From assembly GCA_947650285.1 (NCBI GenBank), contig CANTFL010000579.1, positions 1 through 64,000 on the forward strand: a stretch of 64,000 nt of DNA, read 5' to 3'. The translations under genes and the position numbers were made by a program. Under the pieces are notes generated by a model. It saw nothing but the letters and a program-made list of their open reading frames with translations. It made no database searches and was not told the DNA's origin. Shown piece by piece: positions 11,143-22,550 of the stretch. The DNA comes from Hyaloperonospora brassicae. Its lineage: Eukaryota; Oomycota; Peronosporomycetes; Peronosporales; Peronosporaceae. Position 1 is the first letter of the stretch. Every line of letters begins with the position of its first letter.

Positions 11143-13140
11143 CTACTTATCACATGCTTCTAGCAGTCGTTCCACTTTCGCGTACAAATATTTCCATGAT
11201 GTGGCAAGTATGAGAATATCGTCAATATAAGATCGGTGTCCTAGTATAGAAAGCCGTTGATCTGTCTCAGGTTCTCCATCTTTGAACACGTCGATCGGGC
11301 CATCTGACGCTGATCTCTGGCCGATCTTGAGATATCCATACAGCGCATTGTCCAACAGACGTTGGAGATCTGAGGTGCGTTCTTAAGCCCAAAAGGCATT
11401 CGGAGCCACTCGAAAAGACCAAACGGCGTGACAAACGCTGAGATCAGTTTTGCTCGTTCGGTCATTTCCACGACCCAGAATCAGCTGGCCATGTCTAATG
11501 AACAGCATCATAGGGCTTTATCCAAATCCTCCAGCAGATCGCTGATCAACGGCATGGGGTAAACCATCAGGTGTGTCAGCTGGTTCGCACTTCGATAATC
11601 GATACAGAGACGAATATCCACTCCAATCTTCTTGATGATCACCACTATCGGAGACGCCCAAGGTGACGTGGATAGCTGAACGATCTTGGCCGCTAACAGA
11701 CATTTGATGAGGTCCGACAGCTTCTCCTGATATTTGACCGCGACCGGACGAACTCTTTGCGCTATCGGTGCGGCTCCACCGACATCGATATCACAGATCG
11801 CGCCTCGTCCCGCTAGTGGTAGAGCGTTGCCCTTCCCCATAAGAAGGTAACGAATCTTCCATATCCGCGATCTGAGTCTTTGTTGATATGCGGTGAGAGA
11901 TACATCCGGATCGCCGATTTGAATGTCGTCAATTTTAACTTCTTCCATAGCGGTAGACATCTCCGGTAACACCGCCAGGTATTGCTCGATGTCCTCGGTA
12001 AGCAAATCTCCACAGTCGTGATAGTCGACTGGTGATTCTGCGGTGTCGGCTTCGTCGATCTTGGACGACTCTTTCTCTTCAGGTTCTTGTGCTCCCTCGG
12101 GCCGATCTGATCCTGATCTGTTGTCTGCATGATTTACGTCCAACGAAAGCTGTTTGTTGTCTTGCTCTCCTTTTTCGGTCCCGCGATCCCGTCTCATCGC
12201 GATCTCGATTTTGATCCCAGGATCGTTATCCCTCGACGATAGATTTGTTTCATCGGGTGGATTCGATCTGGAAACGTTGACCGTACCATCCTTTGCAGCC
12301 ACAGTATCCGCATGTGGCAATTCGTCGTCGCCGACTTGCTGCGTTACCATGGATACTACTGGAGGTGGATCCTTTAGCACATCGGACGGACGTTTCATGA
12401 TGTATCTGGGCGTGGCGTACGTAGGGCGACCTACCAATGGTCTGATCTGTTTTTTTAGGAGTCCATTCACTCGATCCGTCGTAGCCTTATATGCCAGAGT
12501 CTGCCACTCTTTGTACTTTCCCGATCCGACCGTCACGAAGCCTTGAGTCCGTGGTACCATATCGCCTTCCGTCCACAAGCCTAGTATAGTGTGGGTGGGC
12601 AGTATGATCTTACGGTCGCCAATGTTGGTCATCTGCAGGTATATCGTCTTACCCAACCCCGAGATCACCGTGGGTACCCAGTCTGGTCCTCTAGCGATCC
12701 ACAACTCCATCTTAGCCCCACCTATCGTGATCTTTACTTCTCTTGACTCTCCGACCGGGATCACTACATGTTGGTCCTTCGCCGTTACGTAATGTATCTT
12801 CGATCCGTACGCGATACGACGTCCTGCGAGATGAATACGGATTTCTTCTGGTAGGTATAGCGCGCCATCAGCTAGATCGAGCCGCACTCCGACAGGTATC
12901 ATAACGTCCATCACCAGAATCGCTTCCTGTCCTTCTAGATCGCCTACCCACACATTAAAGTAATATACCAGCGATCCCGCTAAGGTAACCTTGATCTTGG
13001 TATGTCTCATCGTCATATATGGAGTTTCTCCGATCCCGATACATTCTTGTCGTTGACTTTCGTCAATGTGACAACCGATCGTACGATCTAAGGTTCAGTC
13101 AAATATCGACACTTCAGCACCGGAATTAAAGAACAGAGTC
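11143..13140 (-). pseudogene. Protease and reverse transcriptase of family-1a pol
   Basis: The 502-codon frame 13,016-11,508 carries the C-terminal part of the aspartic protease (LVMDVMIPVGVRLDLADG), an acidic linker rich in Asp/Glu/Ser, and the RT fingers (SPWASPIVVIIKKIGVDIRL, CIDYRSANQL). Shifted frames continue it (GLFEWLRMPFGLKNAPQ at about 11,410) to the catalytic RSYIDDILILA motif near 11,230. The protease active-site triad reads NSGA at 13,119-13,127 instead of DSGA, so its catalytic Asp is replaced, and a TGA follows shortly after. Frame breaks near 11,490 and 11,350 also disable the RT. Confidence 0.8.
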
Positions 13141-13224
13141 GCTTCCACGTTGTTGATCTTGCCAACAGCTTTCGCCTGTTTGAACCACTTCCCGCGGAGA
13201 TTAATGTTTCCAATATCCGCAAGA

Positions 13225-15160
13225 TTACCCATAAGCGAGATCAATTTCCTTAGTTGGTTCGGATCTCGAGTACTCGTCGATCCTCTTCAGACTGGAGACG
13301 GAAGAAACACGTTTTGACTTCGAACGAGATATATTTGTTTCCATATCTGCATTCTGCTTACTCTCGCGATCTTTCTTCTTTTTTTCCACGTGTGCAATAA
13401 TACAGAGCCCAGAACGCTCGGCTCCTACTGGATTTGAACCTGGCGAGAGTCCTAGTTTAACATCTTCTCGGCCTTCTCTGGCAGCATCCCCGCATGCTTG
13501 TTTGGGACGTACCACTGGCGGATCATGTTGTACAACTCCTATATGGGACACTTCCCCGGGTAATGCATCTCACCGCAGTCACGACACACGAAAAAACAAT
13601 TGTCGTAGGGGTGTCCTTTTTTTCCACACTTCTGACAAGTGAGCCTCTTCCGGCAACCGAGATATCCGTGCTTGGGAGATCCGCAATGGGTACACGGCTT
13701 CGATGACATATTGCGACCTTGGTAGTCCCGACGACTATTCGAATCGACCGATCTCATATTCGCTGAAGCGTTGCAAGATAGTGTACGCCGATCCGTAGTG
13801 GCAGCCATATGGATCGATCTCAATCGATCTTCCGCATCCGATCCGTTGGCGTCCGATTCTGAATCACTGCTGATATCCTCGGTACGGACCATACTCACCG
13901 CACGTGCAGGCTTCGAAAGTGCTGAACCAGTCGTCCCCTTTTGTCTGAACTTGGACGATCCCATCATCACTTTTCCTTGACGCGATCTCCCTTGCTGGTA
14001 TCCATGCAATGTCTCCTGCATGCCATCCGCATCTACTACATTCAGCAGTAGAACCTATTCAGAGAGATCGGGATCGTACAAGGTGTCAATGAAATGGTTG
14101 ACGTGTTCCTTGCGTGCATCTGGCGCTCCATCCATCACCGGTACCTTCGCCAACATTCCCATCACGTTGAGCAGATGCAAGTACTGCAGAGGGTTTTCTT
14201 CCGACCACTTCTTCGTGTGGTAATATTGCCGGCTCGCTGACATCCCGTGTCCCGCATTAACAAAGAGGAAACTGTTGATCATTTCTTTCCAATTTAAGTT
14301 CGTCGATCTGCGCAGCTGTTGGTACCAGTAGCGGGCTGGGCATACCAGGAGATCGCCGAACACCAGACGTCTCTCTTCGTCCGATGCTTGGTCCCGGAGG
14401 AACGCTGATTTATTTTTCTGATCCAGGTCTGACTTTGCCTACTTCTCGATCCGTTCTCGAGAACTCTTTCAGCTCGGAGATCGCTGAGGTTCTGATCCTT
14501 TGAATGACGGAGTTGGTCCCGTTAGTCACACCGGACGCGGCAACTTGAGATCGACTTGGCTCGGCCATCCATAGATCGTCCGGATCATATTCTGCCCCCT
14601 TCTGGATCTGATCGTAAGTGCTGGACTCCACCGATTCCATATCCTTATCCGGCTTGTCATAGATCTCTTGCGAGGGTTGGGTATAAGTACGGCGATCTGG
14701 ATCACGGCTCGGCTGTCTGTTCACTCGTCTGGCTACACGTTGTTCTGCTTCGTGTTTCTTCATCGCCATATTGAAATATCGACTTAGATCATTCTCTTCC
14801 TGATCTCCCAACCTCATAGGTGCACCGGTCGGCCGTGTTGGTACGTCGATCTTGGTTTGCTCTTTCAAGGCTTCGATCTTGGCCTTGCCGATCCGGTCCT
14901 GTAGGAACGATCCTCCTGACGGTCCTATAGACATCCGGCGGATGCTGATGGATTCGTCTGACTCGCTCTCAGAGTCATCTGAGGCATAGTGGGGAGATCC
15001 TGTCAGGTGCTCACGTAGTGGGTCCGATCGTATAGCGACCTTGTCTTTAAGCTTAGTGGCCTCGCCCACCATAAGTGTCATGATCCCCACGAAATTGCTC
15101 CTTGCGTCCTCCAACTGTTTCAAGCTGCAGGTCAGCAGTTCATCTTCATCAAAATTCAGA
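13225..15160 (-). pseudogene. gag of family 1a with three zinc knuckles
   Basis: Read leftward from about 15,160. The N-terminal part (15,123-14,410) has SISIRRMSIGPSGG and a charged middle. The retrotransposon gag core follows (14,363-14,055: ARYWYQQLRRSTNLNWKEMI, RQYYHTKKWSEENPLQYLHL). Then a basic region and three CCHC knuckles near 13,560-13,700: CTHCGSPKHGYLGC, CQKCGKKGHPYDNC and CRDCGEMHYPGKC, the last with a shortened spacing. A lysine-rich tail (VEKKKKDRESK) lies at 13,390. Gag binds and packages element RNA in the cytoplasm. Frames break near 14,390 and 14,030. The gene is cut at about 15,160, where family 1b begins head to head, so its leader and 5' LTR are absent. Confidence 0.8.
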
Positions 15161-16166
15161 AGGCCGACGTGACAACAGACGTGATGGTCACCGTTTCGAT
15201 CATTAAGAGTGACATGAAGAACGCCGACTCGTCAGCAGAGACAGACAACCGCGGCGCGAAGGACGAACAGGGCGATACGAGTACGATGGGTCCGTCGTAT
15301 TACCCTCGCATCGGCAACTACGGACGATCTGCGGGCTGGAGTCGATGTATTGAGGCTTAATCAATACGCTGATAATTACGAGTCGAAAGAGGATGTTAGC
15401 GATGAAAGCGACTACGACTACACATTCGAATACGAGTCGGACTCTGATGCCGATTACATGGAGGTGGACAGAGAAGTGAACAGAGTGGCGTTACCTGCAG
15501 AACGCGGTTAGCGACCACGACCTGGTCCTAATAAAATGGGTCAAGCAGACATACCGGCTGAGCATGAGGTACGACCTGACCCACGTGACCAATCCAACTA
15601 GCGTCATCGGCCAGACCACTCGAGAGAACGCCGACCATGGGGTCCCTGTGGAGCGTGTGGTGCAGCAGGCCACGACGCTCACTTTTGCAGGCGCCGTTGC
15701 AAATTCTGCAAACATGTGCACGACGTTGGAATATGCGACCTGCTGACCGAGTTCGAACGACTCATTAAGTTCGTCAAGTCATCGATCGATCGAACAACTG
15801 TGCCCGAAAAACTTCAACACATCTATTAGCCAGGCCATTTAAACTAGAAGGCTTGCCGACTTTGACTGGGTCGGGAAACGACGGGCTGCCTCAGTCAGTG
15901 GAACCAGCAGTCGACGCGAACTACGTGTTTGGTTTTTTTGGAGACACAAGAAGGCCCGGCAATGAAGCGTGTAGAAGGTTGGGGGGTGTAAGTGATGGGA
16001 AAGGGGGGTGGACGCATCACCCAACTCTCGGCGACAGATGGAATTGGATTAGCCACTGAAGCTGCTACAAGGGGAGCGACTAGGATGGCGGTCGTCAAGG
16101 AAGTTTGATCGGAGAATGAGAATTAGAGCTTTTGTGATGGGGGCAGTGAGTGATCAACGGACTTAG
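15161..16166 (+). pseudogene. gag-like region of family 1b
   Basis: Plus-strand remnants of a gag. An acidic stretch rich in Asp, Glu, Ser and Tyr lies at 15,360-15,480, a conserved segment at 15,535-15,680 (VLIKWVKQTYRL), and one zinc knuckle CKFCKHVHDVGIC at 15,698-15,736. At least two stops interrupt it, and its 5' end is truncated at the junction with the minus-strand element. Codon and base use are less GATC-rich than in family 1a. The assignment rests on the zinc knuckle and on position before the protease. Confidence 0.55.
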
Positions 16167-17590
16167 ATCCTTCTGGACACAGGAGCAAACATCTCAGCGA
16201 TAAGCGAATCGTTTGCACGAAAGCTTAAGCTCAGAGGTCGAAAGAGTACGGACAAGCAGATCGACGTACAAGGGATAAGGGAGTCAAAAGTAGTCACGAC
16301 GTCACGGTTTACGGTCACGATAACACTCGGGCGGAAGGTGCTATATGAATTCGAAGTATGGATCATGCCACATCACGCGGAAGTAGACCTTATACTCGGA
16401 ACAGACTTCATGATACCAGCTGGAGTCCGTCTAGATCTCTTCAATTCGACAGCAAAATTACCCGATGAACTAGTTGTGCCACTCCTTAAGTCCGCGAAAG
16501 AAGTCGACGGGCAGGAGTGGGGGAGAGACGTCACAGGGGGACCCAGAGATACCATGAATATCGTTCAACGAGGGTCTGAGGTGTTCAAGCTGCAATGTCA
16601 ACAACCAATTGGATCCACGCACGAGCTGTGGGTTCGTCGACTACCCGCACTACAACCCACAATCATACATAACAGGAAAGGGAAAGCGACGACGGTCAGA
16701 TTAACCAATCTCGCATCACGGGTTATGACATGCCCAGCACATTTCCCGATCGTAGTGTGGATGCCTCACGGCACGTTACCACGAGATGTAGGATACGTGC
16801 GCGTGAATTCGTCGAAGTACAGAGATTGGCAAGTGCTAGCGTACGAACATGTCTTAGACAAAGAATTGATGCAGAAAGAGAAAGGTTAGTATGAGGAATG
16901 GTTGTCCCGACAACCACCAGCTGTGGAACGGCCAACCTATACTCTACCGCGTGCAATCCTTCGTCGGGATGAAGCTACAATGGATACGAAGTGCACGATC
17001 AACAAGGAAGAACAAAACTGGGAGGTTGCAGGAAGCGTAAGACGACAAGCTCAAGGTGCTCCCACAAAACTGACGGGGAGTGAGCCGAACAGGAGTAATG
17101 GCCAGCCCGCTAACCATCATCCAGAACCGGCCAAGAATGTCACGAATCGCGACGGAAGCATCAACAAGGCTACGTGCCACTCGGCAGCAAACAGAGCGGC
17201 GTACACGACGTTGGAAGAGGAGACGTTGTTACTCAATGAATTTCTTCGCCGTTTCGATGACAAGTTGTGTGAGACAGGTACAACATTAGATCAAGCTATT
17301 GAATCATCTACATCACCCTTATCGTAACGTACTAGGGAGAATAACCCTGTCGACGAACTGGACGATCTGTTCTTGTGTGTCCTGGAAGAGTCGAGTATGG
17401 ATCTACTTGAGAAGGAGCCATCTACTGCGCCGTTGGACCGATTTGCTTTCGAGCATGATTTCAGCGAAGACACTGTGGTGAATTACGCTCGCAAACTTAC
17501 CCTTCTGCCGAACCTCACGGAGCTGAAACAAACAAAGTTGGACTACGATGGAAAGAATGTTATATCATCAGCTCATGATGAGGATTAACA
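16167..17590 (+). pseudogene. Aspartic protease and linker of family 1b pol
   Basis: The frame is open from 16,167, just after a TAG, to 16,889. It begins ILLDTGANISAISESFARKL, a clear retropepsin active site, and continues with EVDLILGTDFMIPAGVRLDL, the second conserved protease segment. The family-1a protease at 13,016 has the equivalent MDVMIPVGVRLDL. Shifted frames at 16,902-17,590 are an acidic linker toward RT (PTYTLPRAILRR, LDRFAFEHDFSEDT). Protease matures the gag-pol polyprotein. Stops at 16,887 and 17,325 break the frame. Confidence 0.75.
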
Positions 17591-18774
17591 GGCCAAGTTG
17601 ATCGACGTATTGAAGAAACATGAACAGATCATGATCTCGAGTGGGAATATAGTACAACCTCTAGCGTTCGGAGTTGTCTTGCGAAATCGACGTAAACGAA
17701 CACGATCCTATTCAACAACGGGCTCGACGCGTACCACTACGACATCTGACAAAACTGTACGTGTGACTGGAAGGATTATTGACGGCAGGACCCATTGCGT
17801 TCTCACAGAGTCCGTGGGCCTCGCCGATCGTAATTGTCCCCACGAAGTATGGCGTGGACGTATCATTGTGTATTGACTACAAGATGGTTAATGCGGTGAC
17901 GGTAGACATGGAATACGCAATGCCTTTAGTGGAAGATCTGCTGACGGATTTAGAAGGCTATCAAAGGTTTTTCTCTCTTGACGCTGCTAGTGGGTTCTAA
18001 GGAATCATAATGACTGATACACTGAGACATATATCTGATTTTGTGTGCTCTCTAGGGCACTTTGAATGGTTGCAGATGTCATTTAGATTAAAAATCACCC
18101 GAATGATCTATCAGCGACTAATTGACAATGCCTTAAGGGGCTACGTTCAGCCTAAGGGAGTATGGAGTAAGTTCTCGGAGAAAGTGCTGAATGTGGAGAA
18201 AAAAGCAGCGAATAGACAGACGATGGTATCATTATAATACCATCATGAGTTCGACCCACACACACACCGTCACTAAGTTTGAACCAGATTGCTACATCAA
18301 CACAGGGCCCACGCACGACAACGAATGGTCAATGACCCTGAGAACGAATAATTCTAAACAGGAAAACCCGACGAATCTACAATTTTATTGGTGTTCAAAC
18401 GTCGATCGTTCGTCGATGATATTTGTTTTGGTGGACGGAGTTTTGATGACCGCTTAGCAACACTCAATCAGTTGTTAGAAAGATTTACTGAGTGTCGAAT
18501 AAGGGTGAGTTTTACTACGAGCATCTTGTTCAACCGCGAGTTGACTTCCCCTTCTATAAATGAAACGCGCAAGGAATCGCAGCTGATCCAGGGAAGCTGG
18601 CAGCTATCGCTGAGATACCCTTTCCGACGTCAAGGAAAGGAATACAAGCATTCTTACGAGCTCTCAACTACTACAGTCGGTTCAATCAGAATATAGCTTT
18701 CTATGGGGCGGTCAACTACCAACTGAAGGAGGACGATTTCCTGGGGTCACCCACTCTGGCTACAGCTCGTAAAT
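17591..18774 (+). pseudogene. Reverse transcriptase of family 1b, interrupted
   Basis: RT fingers and palm are recognisable: SQSPWASPIVIVPTKYGVDV, SLCIDYKMVNA, RFFSLDAASGF, LGHFEWLQMSFRL, then FVDDICFGG (catalytic DD) near 18,410 and the thumb with LKEDDFLG near 18,730. Stops at 17,998, 18,235 and 18,456 and a small foreign-looking segment at 18,240-18,390 disrupt it. Coding similarity ends at about 18,774, where the aORF fragment of an inserted family-1a piece starts. The same polyprotein resumes at about 22,352. Confidence 0.75.
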
Positions 18775-19058
18775 GGCGATGCCACGAGAATCGGTAACGA
18801 TCTAGCTGGATCGAGATGACTGGGGAAATCAGGACGATCTAGAACGGCAGGAACACGTTCCCCTTGATCGGGCGATCTGGGCAACGGAGGCGATCCGGCC
18901 GGACCAAATTGTCGTGAGGACCTAGGCCGATCCGAAAATGTGGGAGCATGCTCCCCGTGATCTGATGATCCGGACGGACGATTGCTATCCGGAGACAGAA
19001 CCGCAGTGATGTTGTCCGAGAGGGCCCGCGAAGTGTGGAGACGCGTCGGGGAGGTCAT
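18775..19058 (-). pseudogene. aORF copy C, N-terminal fragment
   Basis: The minus frame starts at ATG 19,058 with MTSPTRLHTSRALSDN. It runs through repeated proline/serine motifs (SPDQGERVPAV, FPSHLDPARSLPI) matching aORF copies B and E. It is truncated at about 18,775 where it abuts the broken RT of family 1b. It lies 90 bp from LTR C with a purine tract between, the same order as copies B and E. The start codon and first residues are conserved with copy B, which supports translation from this ATG. Confidence 0.7.
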
Positions 19059-19135
19059 GGGATGGACTTGAGTGCTTGGAACGAAGTTGATTAATGACTG
19101 GACTGAAGCCGATTGCTGCCCAAACGGACTTCAGT

Positions 19136-19147
19136 ACAGAAGGAGGT
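19136..19147 (+). promoter_or_regulatory. Polypurine tract before LTR C
   Basis: ACAGAAGGAGGT immediately precedes the TGTAATAAGG start of LTR C on the plus strand, the expected place for plus-strand DNA priming. It shows that LTR C is plus-oriented and is a 3' LTR. Confidence 0.6.
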
Positions 19148-20992
19148 TGTAATAAGGTCACTAATCAAATGATGGGACGTGGATCGGTGACCACCCACAT
19201 AAAGTGTCACTTACTGGTGGAAAATGAGACCATGGGACCTGGCGATCCAATAAGGGATGGGAGGAGATCCCAACGGAGAAAGACGGTCTGATCCAACTAT
19301 CGTCAGATTGATGGGTATGGAACGATCTGAGACGGGGCACGGAAAGGGATTATTTCCACGCTACGATCTGGGACAAGGAATGATTTCAACGGTGCGATCT
19401 GAGACAAGGGACTGGATTGCTTCAAACGACCGATCTATAGCACAATCATTCTGAAAAAGGTGCATCGAGGACCAGGCGATGTGAGGTGACTCAATGACAA
19501 AGGTGCCGAAATCCAGCTGATCGGTGACACTTTGTACCGATCTCCCGAAATGAGTACTGATTTAGGTTAATCATGGGCCGATCTGGAAGTATGGATGTTT
19601 GTATGAGCCCGTGGGACCGTTGTAAAAACTACGGATGGTCCCATTGAGCATATAAACTCGTGAGGATGGTGTCGGAGTATGCTCAATGGACGAAAGAACA
19701 TATATGAACGGATCGCACTGCTTCTATCTTCAACAATTTCGAATTGGACCTTAAATCGGTCATGTTCCCTGCTGACATTGGATATATCGTCGATGGAGAT
19801 GTTGAATCGTAATTAAGATACTTAATGAAGGACCATGCGAAATTTCCGACAAGTTTTGACAGGAAAAGCCAGTGGAAGCCGGTTGAATTGACGTCGCAAA
19901 ATGGATTTAGACACATTCGGCATTTTGGATACTATATTGGACTTTTCGGTACCGTATTTGGAATTTGGTCCCTTTTGAGTGCCTAGGTACGATATCGGGA
20001 GTATTGGCGCTATCTTTGGAGTACAGGTCACAAAATTTCGGCACGTGTTCAAGGGGGCGGTCAAGCTTAAAGGTAATATCAACTTGGAGAGTGACCTACG
20101 GTTGGGAATAGGCTTAAGGATAGGTTGGCTATTAATTTGGTTGGCTAATAAACATACTTGAACTCTACTTCTTCTACTCACGACGCACGTTCGCCTCCCC
20201 TCTTCTCCGGGCAAGATTGATTTGGCTTCCCCGGCGGGTCAAGGCGCGCGTGTTACAAGGACACAGAAGACCGATCTTGGATTGTTGGCCAAGATCGAGA
20301 AGAGCGATCTCGGGATATTTGGCCCGGATCGATCAAGTACTCACACTCAACTCAATGGCTAGGGTAGCAGCAACATCAGGAAAAGGAAAAGGACATTGGT
20401 TACAAGATCGCGAGGCAGCTCAAGTGGTCAGAAGATCTGGACAAGGAGTTCAAGACAATACCGAGCAAAACCGAAGCGATCTACAGGGCAGATCGGCACG
20501 TTTCATTTTGGCGAAACCAAGCGACCGATCCGCCCACATTGCGCACTTCCGGCAAGATCGGCCGATCCCGAGACTAGATCGGACCGATCCCAACGCAAGA
20601 TCGACGCAAGAATACCATTTGCTGAGTGAAGATTTCCGCACAGCAAAGACCCCGATTCCGAAGACGAATCGAGATCGGTGTGATTCAAGATCGAGATCGC
20701 GACATCTCCAAATAGAGATCGCCGCGCCTCTAAATCAAGATCGCAGAACCCCGTTCGTGGTGTGAAGATTTCCGCACCGGAAGCGAACTCTCAACCCAAC
20801 CTCTCAGCGATATTGACATCTCCCAAGGCCGTTTAGAAGATCTCAAGCCAGCCCAACCGACGGGTACACAAGGTAAGCACAAGACTATACAACAAGGCAC
20901 GGATCGGTGTACCCCCTCCGTGAGTTGGCAAGTCTGGGCAAGTTGAAGATCGACACTCACACAAGCGAATTTTTGAGATCGACTTCACCACA
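19148..20992 (+). repeat. Family-1a LTR copy C
   Basis: A 1,845-bp repeat from TGTAATAAGG to GATCGACTTCACCACA, the reverse complement of LTRs A, B and E. It is preceded by purine tract and aORF fragment on the left. On the right it sits directly against a family-2-like RNase H reading on the minus strand, cutting that protein within its conserved VADAL motif. The sense strand carries an open frame of about 180 codons (20,217-20,765) rich in RSR/QDR repeats, generated by the GATC-rich sequence. Confidence 0.8.
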
Positions 20993-22351
20993 GTAGCGCA
21001 TCAGCGACGACGTTAAGTCGTCCTGGTTTGTATTTTACGGAGAAGCTGTACTCCGCGAAGAAAGGCAGCCACCTCGCCATTCGTTGCGAGAGTTGTGTAC
21101 TTTTCACGGCCGTGCGTAGTGACGCATGGTCCGTATATACGATGACCGGTCTATCTCTGAAGAGATAGACGCGGAACTAAGCCGGTGTGTACTTCATGGC
21201 AAGGAGTTCGTTGTCATGCACTGAGTAATTGCGTTCAGCTGGTTTCAGCTGATGCGCGTGATAGCAGACGCCGCAAAATGGGCCGTATGTGTCATACTGC
21301 ATTAACGCACAGCTGATAGCTAAATCGCTGGCGTCACAGACCACATGAAAAGGTCTGTCCTGATCTGCAATCGCCAAGATGGGAGATTGAATTAATCTTT
21401 TCTTATGCTTTCAAAGGAGGGCTGACAGTCAGCGTTCCATGACCACTTCACATCTTTCTTGAGCAAGCAAGAAAGATGAACAGTCATCTCGGCGTAATTG
21501 CGCGAGTACTTGTGTAAGTACGTCGCTAAGACAAGGAACTTACGAAGTCCCTTGACATCGACTGGCACTGGCCAGCCGGTGATCGCCTTAATGTTTTCGG
21601 GATCAGGGCGCACGCCGTGTTTATCTACGATGAAACCAAGAAGTGGTATTTCGCTAGCCGCGAATATACACTTCTTGAGATTGGCATACAACTTATGCTT
21701 GCGCTTAAGTTTAGGGACCTGACGAACATGAGTTCTACGAACCTCAACGTCCGTCTTTCCGTCCATAGCCCGTCTATGGACGAACACATCGTCGAAGTAA
21801 CTCGGTGCGAAGTCTCGAACCGGTCTCAACAGATTTGTGACACATCTGTTGTATGTTGCAGGGGCATTGCTCAGCCCCTGTGGCATCACTAGCCACTCCC
21901 ACAGCATACCTTTGGGGGTGATCACTGCTGTTTACGGTATGTCCCGTACACGCATGAAAATATGATATAACCCATCCATCAGATCCATGGACGAAAAGAT
22001 GGTACTCTTTGACATACCATCTATGATTACGTCCTTCCTCGGTATCGGCGTCTGGGCCGATACCGTTGCAGCATTCAACTTTTGGAATGCGTGTACTATC
22101 TGCCATCTTTCTGTAATTTTTCGCACACAGAAGGTCGGAGATCTGTGAGGGGAAGTTGATTATCTCAAATGGTCCGCTGTTAAGCGATCGGCAAAGAACT
22201 TGTCGATCGCTAGCACCTGTTCACAAGGCAGTGGCCACTGCTTCATACCACAGTACGTCGAGCCAGGCTTGAGCTTGATCTCGTGTCGAGTGAGTGTGTC
22301 CTTAGGCAACTCGCATGGCACGGATTCAGGGACAATCGCTAAAGCACGCAT
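20993..22351 (-). pseudogene. RT and RNase H fragment of a family-2-like gypsy element
   Basis: Read leftward: HEIKLKPGSTYCGMKQWPLP (22,260), WQIVHAFQKLNAATVSAQTP (22,080), [20 protein letters not shown] (21,890), SYFDDVFVHRRAM (catalytic YFDD, 21,790), LRKFLVLATYLHKYSRNYAE (21,530), RNase H FHVVCDASDLAISCALMQ (21,340) and SVHDNELLAMKY (21,200). The order matches the pol at 33,840-35,130 but the sequence is clearly a different subfamily. Stops at 22,160, 21,926 and 21,390 break it. It ends inside the RNase H at LTR C and at about 22,352 against family-1b pol. It came in as part of a composite insertion. Confidence 0.8.
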
Positions 22352-22550
22352 AATCCGTCATTTTGATCGAGCTCTAGATGTTCACGTGATAATCTTTTCA
22401 AACGACTGGGCATTGAGTAGCACCCTAATGCAATTCCACGACCACAAATTGTATACAGTGCGATTTGCGGACGAGTGTAAAAAGAGAATGAGAAGAACCA
22501 CCACCCGGCAGAGAGCGAGGTGCAAGCACTATTACAACCGATCAAGGTCG
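22352..22550 (+). pseudogene. First RNase H of family 1b, resumed after the insertion
   Basis: HFDRALDVHVIIFSNDWALS with STLMQFHDHKLYTVRF is the first RNase H of the plus-strand family-1b polyprotein, absent at 18,774. It is followed in a shifted frame by NHHPAEREVQALLQPIKVV. It ends at GTCG (22,547-22,550), the left copy of the target duplication of solo LTR D. Together with the sequence after 24,413 it shows that both stretches were once one coding region. Confidence 0.7.

Noticed and set aside
13425..13450. tRNA T-arm-like sequence (GGTTCAAATCC on the minus strand)
   Set aside because: It lies within the gag reading frame, and no D-arm, anticodon arm or acceptor pairing is found upstream.
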